The notes under the pieces were generated by a model that ran no database searches, had not been told where the DNA came from, and worked only from the letters and a program-made list of their open reading frames with translations. 64,000 nucleotides of DNA from Smallanthus sonchifolius (taxonomy: Eukaryota; Streptophyta; Magnoliopsida; Asterales; Asteraceae). The translations under genes were made by a program, and so were the position numbers. Location: positions 66,484,001-66,548,000 of the forward strand of contig CM042022.1 of the NCBI GenBank assembly GCA_023525975.1, written 5' to 3'. Every line of letters starts with the position of its first letter. Position 1 is the stretch's first letter. Below, piece after piece: positions 21,548 through 31,490 of the stretch.

Positions 21548-22133
21548 ACTTAAACTTTGAGTGGAAAGCTGCACAAAATAAACATCCAGAAAGTATTCGC
21601 CCAAAGTACTCGGTGCGAGAACTTTTAGCATAAACGAGAACTTTGAACAAACGAGAACTTTGAAACAGCCGAAAAATTGAGACGTGAACCTTAAACCGAA
21701 TATTTTAGAAACCCGACAACTTAAAATGTCGAGTACTTAAGAATCCATGAACTTCAAAATCCGATTACTTGAACAGCCGTGAACTTCTAAAACCCAAAAA
21801 CTCAAAAGATCTCGGAGGAGGTTTACCGAGTACCTAGCCGAGTACTTCACCAAGTACTTCATCGAGAACTTTCCGAGAACTTGGATCTTCTCCAATCTGT
21901 TCAGAAAAACACTCCTAATGATTTGGAATGATTGTCCAATCGATCAACAGTAGGAAATATGAAGAACAACGTATGGTTCTTCAAGAAAATCGATAGAAAA
22001 ATGGTCCAAAACCGATGAATCTGTCCAAAAATACTTCCAAAACACACAAGTTTGTTGAAACAATGAAAACAATAACTTTGATACCTTGCAAGCCAAAAAA
22101 ATCTATCGTAAGCTTCACCGAATGAGCACTAAG
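21548..22133 (-). other. Leader of element E with short inverted and direct repeats
   Basis: No ORF. It contains repeated cgagaactt and cgagtactt words (21590-21890), one forming an inverted repeat (aagtactcg-gtg-cgagaactt, 21607-21627). The position, between primer site and gag, corresponds to the leader array of element A. Confidence 0.65.
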
Positions 22134-22145
22134 GCTTTGATACCA
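22134..22145 (-). other. Primer binding site of element E
   Basis: tggtatcaaagc on the minus strand, one change from the initiator tRNA-Met site, two bases from a TG...CA-type LTR end (tgtaaggtcc on the plus strand). Confidence 0.8.
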
Positions 22146-22147
22146 AT

Positions 22148-22424
22148 TGTAAGGTCCGGTTTCTCCTGAGGATATTTAATGAATGGTGTGACTGCTCTGG
22201 GTGGTCGTGGTAGCCAGGGAAGGGGACATGATGGAGGCAATGGAGACGGCACGACGGTGTACGGTGATGGAGCATGGAGACGGCATAACGGTGTACAGTG
22301 ATGGAGCATGGAGACGGTGCGGGTGGTGTTAGCCGATTAGGGTTGGCAGGATGGAGAAGACGATGACGACATGCACATGGTGCGAGGTGGAGAAGACGGA
22401 AGGCGGTAACGAGAACCGGTTAGG
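22148..22424 (-). mobile_element. 5' LTR of element E, cut by the duplication junction
   Basis: Begins tgtaaggtccgg next to the primer site. Copy 1 is cut at 22424. Much of the later part (gatggaggcaatggagacgg...) could instead belong to the + strand G LTR seen right of copy 2, so the true LTR length is uncertain. Confidence 0.5.
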
Positions 22425-22613
22425 TATCGAAACTACCTAGTTTCGATTGAGTATTTGCTATCGAAACTACCTAGTTTCGATTGAGTAAAAGACATCAAAA
22501 CTCCTAGTTTCGATGGATCAACAGGTATCGAAACTCCTAGTTTCGATTGAGTATTTGCTATCGAAACTACCTAGTTTTGATTGAGTTAACTGGTATCGAA
22601 ACTCCTAGTTTCG
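22425..22613. repeat. Palindrome array, class TCGAAACTA-NN-TAGTTTCGA
   Basis: Six units, e.g. TCGAAACTACCTAGTTTCGA (9-bp arms, 2-bp spacer) alternating with a shorter form (tcgaaactcctagtttcga). Spacing is about 28-36 bp, with repeated linkers such as ttgagtatttgcta. The array abuts the duplication junction. Confidence 0.9.
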
Positions 22614-23494
22614 ATTACTGGACTTCTGTTTGACAGAATCAGTCCTGCATATTTTTATGTTTTAAACTTGAATTCGACACATTCTTCTTGTTATCTTTCT
22701 TGCGTTTAAATAAGATGTAGGTTTAGCTACTGTTTTAAAGAACATAATATGAAAAATATCGAGTTTTTACCTTAAAACCGAGATGAAAATGATGAAGAAA
22801 ACAGAGAAGTGATCTTGAATCTTTTGCTAAACTCTTTTCAGAAACACTTGAAATTCTTCTTAAAACAGCAAATTATGGTGGATTTCGCCTTGAAACTGGA
22901 CTTCGAATTGAAGAGAATTGGAATGTTTGCCGTATGAAAATGAGAGATAAATGGGAATTGTGAGAAAAATGATTGAGGGGGGTATGGTTTTGTTTGAATT
23001 TCGAAGGTATGAGGTATGGTCCTTCTCTGAAGATTGGTTGAGAAAGTCAAGGATTAGAGAGGGGGTTTCTTCTCTGATTTCGGCCGATTAAATATGTGGG
23101 TTGGGTTAATTTTCAAACAATTAGTTTTAAGTGTATTAATATTACTTAGAGTTTCAAATGGTAAATAAATCCGGTTGAGGTCCTCCACGGTATTATAAAT
23201 TTATTCCAAAATAATTTACTGCTCCTCGTAAAGTTTGTGTAAAATAATATATATATGTATATATATATTTTTCTGGTTATTTATTTTAACCACTAGTGTT
23301 CGAATTTAGTCGGGTTATAAGTGTATGTGAACCGGTAATTCCCAGAATTAACAAAAATATAAAATGAGACAATGTTCGGTTTTTGTTAGACCTTCATGTC
23401 CTTGTTTGTGAAATTAAGTAAATCACAAAAATGATTATAATGTAAACTTGTTTATAATGTGTACGGATATTGACCTGAAATGTCGGGTGTCACA
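22425..23494 (-). mobile_element. Truncated LTR H
   Basis: On the minus strand it begins tgtgacacccgac at 23494, a typical plant LTR start, and runs left to the duplication junction without an end. AT-rich, no ORF. It holds a palindrome array at its cut end. Confidence 0.5.
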
Positions 23495-24564
23495 AAATCG
23501 TACACTGCTTGTCAAAAGAACAGATTGCCGAGCTATTTCAAATGAATCCCGACGAAGTCATCACTGAAGAGGCATCTGTTCCTACAACTGATTATCCCTC
23601 CTCTGACGAACTAGAAGACGTTAATGAGGTTGAAGTCGAAGACATCACTGATCAAGAATATCCAAAGTACACATCAGTAGATGGTGATGATCTTCCCTCC
23701 TTCGCAGACTTATTCACTCAGCAGTCCGACGAGGAGGTCAACCGCATTATCGACAACAAAGGAGATGAAGCCGGTCCCTCCACTATTGACATTGACGAGC
23801 TGAATGAACGTAAAAGTCAGTGGATGGAATACATGGCCGAATTAAAGAAGAACTCAAAGCCCTCTCCTCCAACCAAGTACACTAAAGTTTATCGACTTAA
23901 AGGACACAAGTCTGATGGTCGTATAATCAGTTGGGCATACTTCAACGACTTAAGCTGCTATGCTATAAAAAGAGAGAAGGGCATACAATATTTCAGGTAC
24001 CCTCATGACTTCAAGACGCTGCCCGCATTTGAAGTAAATCAATTGGCGCGTCTAAAGCTTCTATACAGCGAATCTTCCGGTCTATCCGAATGGTTTGAAC
24101 ATCAATTACAGTACAAATACCGAAAGAAGTGGGTGAACTTCAAGCCACAAATGCCTACACGTTACATTCACAAGGAAAAGGTTCATCCAATCACCAAGAA
24201 GCCCCTAATTGTCTTAAAGTGGAAACCTCCAACGATCATGAAGAAGATTCCTTTAAGGAAAATGATCCAGGACTTCTCAGATCAGTTCAAATGGTGGTAC
24301 TATGATGGGCGTACTGGTGAAGCTGTTATAGTGGTTTGTAAAGAAGGGTCATGGGAGACCATCAGGGTCTTTGATCCCTTGTGGCTGACCAACTTGTCTG
24401 AACAAGATGTTACAACTTTATACAAGTGTCAGCCGTTTTTTGATGTTGCAGATATAGACCAGGCGTTGCAGTATGTGAAGGTGATACGTATATGCTTTGC
24501 TTTTGACATACACGCCGGGGTCAACTGGAAAACTCGTACAAAAGAGATGTTGAAGACCAACTAA
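23494..24564 (+). CDS. Accessory ORF of element D, 5'-truncated, C-terminal domain intact
   Basis: Open for about 356 codons with no stop. No ATG lies near the left edge; the frame is already open where LTR H ends (23494), so the N-terminus has been cut off. It has an acidic N-terminal part (to about residue 105), a basic linker, then a folded-looking domain with motifs AYFNDLSCYAIKREKGIQYF, FKPQMPTRYIHKEKVHPITK and WWYYDGRTGEAV...IRVFDPLW. These align in order with A's accessory ORF (RFEEDKKLFAIKQAGG, MFKPQVPKRARDKNVRHPVT, WYWYVDPKSGEA...IRVFDEVCF). The ORF ends 32 bp before a polypurine tract and LTR, the same place as in A. The function is unknown. This is the best preserved reading frame between the duplicate copies. 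Confidence 0.75.
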   Translation, partial: KIVHCLSKEQIAELFQMNPDEVITEEASVPTTDYPSSDELEDVNEVEVEDITDQEYPKYTSVDGDDLPSFADLFTQQSDEEVNRIIDNKGDEAGPSTIDIDELNERKSQWMEYMAELKKNSKPSPPTKYTKVYRLKGHKSDGRIISWAYFNDLSCYAIKREKGIQYFRYPHDFKTLPAFEVNQLARLKLLYSESSGLSEWFEHQLQYKYRKKWVNFKPQMPTRYIHKEKVHPITKKPLIVLKWKPPTIMKKIPLRKMIQDFSDQFKWWYYDGRTGEAVIVVCKEGSWETIRVFDPLWLTNLSEQDVTTLYKCQPFFDVADIDQALQYVKVIRICFAFDIHAGVNWKTRTKEMLKTN

Positions 24565-24596
24565 TGTCAGTTAGGTCATTTTGAAGGGATCTAGGT

Positions 24597-24607
24597 CCAA
24601 GGGGGAG
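24597..24607 (+). other. Polypurine tract of element D
   Basis: ccaagggggag just before the LTR start tgtagatgc at 24610, identical in core to A's tract. Confidence 0.75.
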
Positions 24608-24785
24608 TATGTAGATGCATGATATGTCCCTAATCCCTTGTAGTATGTATTTCATCTATGTTTAATGTAACTATTTGATATATTAATGAAATTACATGTT
24701 TATCCTTAATGTTTACTCATATATAACGACTATGTATTAAACGATCTGATAAATATCGATAACGTTGATCAATCGTGCTAATGAA

Positions 24786-24986
24786 AGGCCCATTCGCACG
24801 AATGGATCATGAGAATGATCCATTCGCGCGAATAGATCATGAGAATGATTCATTCGCTAGAATAAGTCATGAGAATGATTCATTTGTACGAATGAACCAT
24901 TCTGATGATTCATTCTTACGAATGAACCATTCTACTGATTCATTCGCACGAATGAGTCCATTCACATGGCTCACTCGTACGAATGG
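24786..24986. repeat. Palindrome array, class CATTCG-NN-CGAATG
   Basis: Seven units about 29 bp apart, e.g. cattcgcacgaatg and cattcttacgaatg. Linkers such as gatcatgagaatgatc are themselves inverted repeats, so neighbouring half-units can pair. Confidence 0.9.
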
Positions 24987-24993
24987 CCTCTGC

Positions 24994-25002
24994 ACTATAT
25001 AT
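24994..25002 (+). promoter_or_regulatory. TATA box of D LTR
   Basis: ctatatatg a few bases after the last palindrome, in the LTR sense direction. Confidence 0.55.
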
Positions 25003-25314
25003 GTAACTTTCACTTCATGAGCACAAAATGAGATAAGAGAGACTAACCAGAGCAGAACAAGACTAAGCAACAGAACACACACATACTCTTTGCACCGGCA
25101 TTGTCGAATCTCTGTCCGTTGAGAGTTTCCAGGTCTTGTTTCCAACTTCTCTACACCAAAGGGTCGATAGAAACCTTCGTTTCGACATCTAATCCGCTCG
25201 TTTCTCACGACCCGATTCGTGTCATAGATTGGATTGCCAATCAAATCGGATTCCGCACGATTTGGTTCGGTTAATGTGTTGAATCATTGGATCAAGGTAG
25301 ATCCCGATCCAACA

Positions 25315-25501
25315 AGGATTGTGTAATTTGTCAATTAGAAGCTTTCTATCGGATCAATTTCATCATAATCCTCTTCAAAAACACCAAATCAGATCAAAAT
25401 CAGTCTTGAAAACTCCATTGAAATGAAAAACTAAAAAATGATGAATTTGATGTCAATTTGCATATAAAATCGTCTAGAATCAACAAGAATCACGAGCAAA
25501 A
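25315..25501 (-). other. Truncated leader of element I
   Basis: About 190 bp with no ORF, lying just downstream of the element I primer site on the minus strand. No gag follows because the D LTR begins at its left. Confidence 0.5.
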
Positions 25502-25513
25502 GCTCTGATACCA
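25502..25513 (-). other. Primer binding site of element I
   Basis: Exact tggtatcagagc on the minus strand, two bases from the LTR end. Confidence 0.85.
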
Positions 25514-25754
25514 CTTGTAGGTCCTCATGGCGCGTCTACGGATCGATCTTGTGATAAGACGTGATGTTTACTCGGAGTGCGGAATCCAACGAGTCAACGT
25601 TTATACGCATAAAAGACAATTCAAACACGCAAGTAAATAACCTTCTCAATTAGTATTCCAAATCACAATGATGTTTACAGACTCAATCGGACTTCTCTGA
25701 TCTGATCTCTCTGATTCGTTCTAGTTCGTTATGACTGACTCTGTAAACACAGAA

Positions 25755-25761
25755 ATATATA
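25755..25761 (-). promoter_or_regulatory. TATA box of I LTR
   Basis: atatata on the plus strand (tatatat on the element's strand), about 20 bp below the palindrome array. Confidence 0.5.
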
Positions 25762-25778
25762 ACCAACTGACCTGATAT

Positions 25779-25904
25779 AAGTGAACTTATTAAGTTCGCC
25801 TCTAACAGCTTAAGCGAACTTAACAAGTTCGCCTCAGTTAGACCTAAGCGAACTTAATAAGTTCGCCTCTGATAGACCAGGCAAACTTAACAAGTTCGCC
25901 TCTA
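25779..25904. repeat. Palindrome array, class GCGAACTT-NNN-AAGTTCGC, in I LTR
   Basis: Four units with spacers att, aac, aat and aac. The palindrome is the same as in the C family although the rest of the LTR looks different. Confidence 0.9.
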
Positions 25905-26013
25905 GGCTATACTTGTAAAACACTTAGTGACATTTGACATTTACATAACAAAAACATAAAGACATAAAATCTAACTATTACAAGCTTTTGTCATTACAAT
26001 CTATGTCCCAACA

Positions 26014-27593
26014 ACAAGTTTGACCCGACGACCCGTTGGTGACCCGTTAGTGATTTAATGTTTGATTTGAATACTGAAACATGGTACACAAGTAATTCAA
26101 GTTTCATGTTACCCAACTCAAAACTATCCTAGCATAGCAAGTTATGTCTACACATGCACGTTCATCAAAGTTCCTACATTTATTAATGTATGAACACAAA
26201 GTTTGGTTTCCATATGTTAATCATTTATAACACGTTTGCATGATCAATATGTTCATAACATAAATTTTACTTGCCCTAGATAGTCATAGCACATAACACT
26301 TGCCTTGAACTTAACACGCAAATCATACTTCAATTAAATCTTCCAAGTATAGTAAGTTATGAATATCATGCGTCTTCTGAGATATCTAACACGTTACAAC
26401 ATGGTATTATATCCTAACTATCATGTAGCTATCATTAAACCATATCATACATGTCTTAATAGCAAGCTATGAACACTTTAGACAATTAAAGTTTCCTCTT
26501 CTAGAAAGTTTGCAAAACCGAGCTAGGTATTAGAAATCTGATTTCACAAATCTCTTATACATGAATTAAATAACACATAAACATCATCATATCATCCAAA
26601 ACATGTCTAGTATGCAAGATAGAATTCATAAAAGTTTCCTTTATAAGTAAGTTATGATTTCTAGCTTGTTTAATGAGATTCAAGGCACCAAATCAATTGC
26701 ATACAACCTATCTAATATGATTATAACCATAACAAGCATCAAACATCTCTAACATGCAATCCTACAACATCACATAATCAAAAAGTTTCATCTTTTAATA
26801 AGTTATGATTCATATGAAGCTAGGGTTTTCCAAATAACCATATAATCATCAAATAAATGCAAAATAATGTTAAAGTCACCATCTTTATTGTAAAAACTCA
26901 TGTTTGGATGAACTAGGGTTTCAATCTAAATTCTTGGAATAAAAAAGTAACGAAATTGAAAGAAATAACTTACGTAGTAGTGTTAGGGATGCCTAGGGGA
27001 GTCCGAATACGTGTTCAATTGCAAGATTGAAGATCGATTAGAGGGTGTTTGGCTTGCTTCTTGTTCTCGGCTCAACAAGGGGGGGGGGGGGTTCTTGGAT
27101 CGCGACGGCTAGGAGCAAAAGGAAGACTAGGGTTTGATTTTTTTTATAAAATTATATATATAAAACATGCATGGGTTTTTAAAATGGGTTATGGGTAATC
27201 CATGGGTTATTTTAAAACTAGTTTACTAATGGACAATTAAAACCCTTGAGTATTATTTTTATAAAAATCCACCTCTATAAAAATAACTAACGAAATAGAT
27301 TTCTGATAATTCTACACGATAACACGAAAGTTCACATAATTCACTGAAAAATCACTAAACACATAAATTCACATAATTTATATTAAAATAATTATTCGCA
27401 ATTATTTTTATTAGTTCACCAACGTTATGGGTTCGACTCGTGTGTGATCAGTTAATTCTACGTGTTTGTGAGAACTGACACATCTAACAAATCCTAATTA
27501 AATGTAATGCATGAGTGAATGTTCAAGATAACTGAGTTTGAATAAATAAATGTTTGAGATAACGATGTTGGTGTTAACAGAGTTAACCTAAAA
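26014..27593. other. Non-coding AT-rich stretch between element I and copy-2 J
   Basis: No gene seen. From 26744 it is the duplicate of 1-851. The part before 26744 is probably the left extension of the same unidentified repeat. Confidence 0.4.
27079..27091. repeat. Homopolymer G-run (13 G)
   Basis: Copy-2 equivalent of the 14-base run at 336-349, one base shorter. Confidence 0.9.
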
Positions 27594-30227
27594 ATGCTGG
27601 GTGTCAAAGAAGGCAATGTTGATGTGACTAAAGTTAGTGGCAAAAGTGATGAAGAAAGTGTCAAGGTTGTACTCAAAGAAGAAGTTACTACTCAAGCATT
27701 CGTGACCTTGATCAAAGAAGACTTAGAGAAGCAGAGTGATTCTGAAAGTGATTCTTCTGCAGAATCAAGTGATAGTGAGAGTGTTCGTTCTGGTGAAAGC
27801 ACTCAGTCTAGCGAGAGTGATGTGATGACTAAGAAAACTTCTAGACAGTTGAAGAGGATTTGAGTGAATTAGAAAAACAAGATTGATGCAGAGCCTGTCA
27901 ATGTTGAACAAAAGAGTGAAGCTGATTCTGACGTATTCATGGCTCCCAGTGCATCTTCTTCAGAGGTAAAACTGAGGTAGTTTCTAACTCTGAAACTTTT
28001 TGCTCTAATTATGTGTCTGTGAAGGATAAAATGATGAGGGTTATGGATGAAAACACAAACTTCATTTGTGATATGAAATCGATACACACGGTAAATCAAA
28101 CCTTGAAGGATAACGAAAAATTATTCGTGGAAAGGATTGAAGCTTTTAAAAGGGATATTAATTCTCTTACTTTGAAGATTAAAGAGAAGGCTTATCATCT
28201 GGACATGTCTTATGCTGAGATTGAAAAGTGAAACAATGATCTTGCTGAAAAGAACAAAGAACTTGTATAAGCATGTTTTTGTAACTATAGATTAAATTCT
28301 ATGTATCGGTGTACGTGGCTAGTACGCAGGAGGGTGTTCCTGAGTACTTAGCCTACACACCAGTTTGGTCCTGCGTACTTAGTAAGTACGCAAGGCTCTT
28401 GCCTTACATACTTAGTAAGTACGCAAGGCTTTTGCCTTGCGTACTTGTCAAGTACGAATGACCAAACCTTGCGTACTTAGACAAGTACGCATGTAATGTT
28501 CCTTCCTTATAAATAGAAGACTTGTCTTCATTTGTAGGTGGAACTCTGGAACTAGGTTGAGAGGTGTCCGGGTCGGGACGAGCTCTCCCGACCCCTGGAC
28601 CATGAGCTTAATTGAGAGATGTGTGCTCCTTCGATATGTAGTCTGTAATACGAGATGACTTCTATGTTATGGATTACGTGTCATTTAATTATCTTTTGTC
28701 TTTGTTCGTGTCTCTCTGTGTTCTTCTTTGTTCCCACACAAATTACAGAACATGTCCGTGTTATCTCCGCTGCGCGACGAGGCTCCCGGGACTTACAGAA
28801 CTTGCTGAATCTAAAGCTGAGGTGATTAGATTGAACATAAAACTTGAAGGTTTCAGCAACTCATCATTCTTATTAGGTTACTATAATGATCATTCTGATG
28901 AAGGAAGTAGAACTTAGGGTATTGGTTTTCTTCCTCCACCTTTTAATGGGAATTATTCAGTTGAACCTGAAGTTGTGAAGGATGAGGACTTAGATCCTAA
29001 GACTGTGCTGAAAGTCAATCCTGTCACTGGGGAAGATATGGTGTATGATACATAAAGTGATGATGAAGAGTTTGATGGAACCAAGACAGAAGGCGTTCCT
29101 AAGGAGATTAAAATTGAAGAACCAAAGGTGATCAAGCAAGTTACACGTGATCGATGCATTTTGACAGAACCTGATGAGCCTGAGCAGTCAAAACCAGTTT
29201 TGGGTCAACATGGTTTTATCAAATTTGGAGATATCAATGCAGAAATTCCAAAAATTTCAAACAAAACCACACTGGATTTTATAAAAGAGAAAGTGAATTT
29301 GGAGAAATCTGAGTCTGCTCATACTCAAAATTCTGGGGGTTCTTTTTATCAAAAGCATACAGGATTTTATGTTGGTGAATTGTCTGGAAGTCAGAATAGT
29401 TCAAGGAGGGTTCCTTATGTTCGACAATATAAAGAGAGACGTGCTTGTTTCTATTACAATGAGATTGGTCATATTATGATAAACTGTCCTGATAAGAATG
29501 AAGGCAAGAAGCATGTTGTCCGAGAGAACATTCAACCAGTAATTAAGCTTGTTGTCAAATCAGTGGTGAATATTCAACCACAGAGTTCTAAAGTTCCATA
29601 TGTTAGGCAGTTCAAGGAAAGGCATGCATGCTTTCATTGTAATGAAGTAGGATACATTCTGATGAATTGTCCATATAAAAATAAGGAGAAGAGACATGTA
29701 GTTCCTGAGAAGATGCAGTCTGTTGCAAAACCTGCTAAGGTTAAACCAAATGTGGTTAAACCAATTATTTTATCAAAGGGTAATTCACAATCTAGGGTTA
29801 GGCTCTCTAGACCTCAGCGACCGAGGAGAAACAGAAGATTGAGAAAACTTTTAGAACAACAAGAGGTTTCACAATCTAAACATGTTTCAAATGAACGAAA
29901 ATGTTCAAACACTTCACATTTTAAGAAGAAAGAACTTAATGAACGGAAGGGTGTTCAGAAATCTAAAGTTTTTGTTTCGGATTCGTCAGAGAAATCTCCA
30001 AAAATTGATGAGAGATTCGACTGTGAATTGCGTGAAGTCACCTATTTTGATACAGACGGACGACCCAGGACCACCATGGCTTGGGTCTCACTTTCAAGTT
30101 AATGTTTCCTGTTTGATGTGCATGATTAACCAAGAGGGACTATTAATACCATTTGGTTCATTAATAGTGGTTGTTCATAGCACATGACAGGAAATGGCAT
30201 ATGCAAGAGCGACGAGTTGTTACATAA
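27594..30227 (+). pseudogene. Element J gag pseudogene, copy 2
   Basis: Same structure as 852-3485, including both damaged zinc knuckles, the stops and the nested solo LTR. Differences seen include Asp to Gly at codon 3, a Phe/Glu-type change near 29070 and one base near 30146. Confidence 0.75.
28264..28797 (+). mobile_element. Solo LTR B, copy 2
   Basis: Duplicate of 1522-2055, with target copies gaact at 28259-28263 and 28798-28802. Palindrome array at 28370-28494 and TATA box at 28508-28515. Confidence 0.9.
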
Positions 30228-30959
30228 TCGATAAATCTACTTGATTCAATGACTTGATACTCAGGGAGGAATATGTCACACACAATGTTGTTTTGGAAAG
30301 TGTTTGACCAAGTCCAAAAGACAACCTGAAACTTATGGTGACGATGGTGAGCATAAAGTCGTTGATGCAACCATTTCATGAGTTGAGGGGGAGTCTACAG
30401 GACAGAGGGAGTATAGTATTGTGTTTGTGACAAGGGCAAAGGCATTCGATTTAACTAGTTTGAGTTTTTGATTGATTGAAATACATTATCCTGATAACCA
30501 AGTAAAATGTTTTTCTTAAAATGTTTTCAAGGAAGTTATTTTTTCTTTCAAAAAGATTTATAAAATCCAAACAAATTTGAAAAATTTAATATGATATTAT
30601 TTGAAGTTTGAGAAGAAATTATAGTACATCAGTAAATTATCTTTCACACATGACCATAGATTGAGCTGCTGATAACTATTTCATATTTTGTGTTTTTGTT
30701 TATATGATTTGATCTAAACTTCTTAGTCTACATAAACAGGAAATGATAGCTTCATGACTATTTAACATTGCATCTGTATAATCTTTTAATTTGAATATAT
30801 GCATGTAATTTGAATTGTCAGTAGGCTAGAAGCTTATTTGGACCATTAGTAGTGTGAAAACATAATGATACATGTCACAACTGTGATTTGAACCCATGGT
30901 ATGTCGGATGTGTGTGTTAAAAGATCAGTATCAGAAATAGAATATATGGCTTTAAGAAT
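30228..30959 (+). mobile_element. Element J tail left of A, copy 2
   Basis: Duplicate of 3486-4217, non-coding, ending with the target copy agaat at 30955-30959. Confidence 0.65.
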
Positions 30960-31490
30960 TGTAGGTCCCCGGGTGTCTCAGATCGTTACGTGTGGGTGTG
31001 CGACTAGTCTGACCGGGTGCGGAATACTCATGACTAGGTGTAACACAAAGTAAACCGACAAAGAAAACACTTTCAAACTTCGTCTATTATAAAACTTGTA
31101 GGTTACAGAGATGTTACAAATGAGTGCGTACATAACTTCTGTCACCACAACCTATTTATACTTGACCTGATCTCTGCGCACTTAACAAGTGCGCATGGAA
31201 AATTGTTCCTGCGTACTTAACAAGTACGCAGAGTATTCTTGCGTACTTGCTAAGTACGCAGGAAGTAATTCCTGCGCACATGCTAAGTGCTCAAAACACT
31301 TAGAGAAAACAGACGACTAGTACATACATTAGTAATTACAACTCGATAACTAATACGAACAGACACTAACATACAAAGACTAATACATACAAGACAAGTA
31401 CAAAAGCTAAGACAATATCCAGAGTGTTTGTCACACAAAAGTGCTTCAACAAACTCCCCCTTGACAACAGCTCTGGATTGTCTTCGGTCT

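Larger units (their letters stand above)
1..22424. repeat. Large tandem duplication, copy 1 (left end outside window)
   Basis: This block matches 26744-49165 collinearly and in the same orientation. The offset is +26743 before the G-run at 336, +26742 to base 5970 and +26741 after it. By eye I found about three dozen substitutions, mostly transitions, and two 1-bp indels (the G-run, and base 5970, which is missing from copy 2). Identity ends abruptly after the shared gagaaccggttagg; copy 1 then runs into tatcgaaact and copy 2 into gttttaccc. All nested elements inside are shared, so the duplication is younger than every insertion in it. It is either a recent tandem duplication or an unmerged haplotype in the assembly. 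Confidence 0.95.
24610..25314 (+). mobile_element. 3' LTR of element D (right end inferred)
   Basis: Starts tgtagatgcatg after the polypurine tract. The right end is placed at ...gatccaaca (25314) because the leader of another element on the other strand follows; about 705 bp. It contains a palindrome array and TATA box. Confidence 0.6.
25516..26013 (-). mobile_element. 5' LTR of copia element I
   Basis: 498 bp. On the minus strand it starts tgttgggacatag and ends ggacctaca by the primer site. Only this LTR and a stub of leader remain. Confidence 0.7.

Noticed and set aside
23509..24564. 351-codon ORF as a host gene
   Set aside because: It has no ATG at its left edge, is cut by an LTR, ends just before a polypurine tract and LTR, and is homologous to A's accessory ORF.
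24786..24986. Regular short repeats resembling a CRISPR array (also at 22425-22613)
   Set aside because: The repeats are palindromic dyads with short, similar linkers, sit inside LTRs next to TATA boxes, and there are no cas genes; the DNA is plant.
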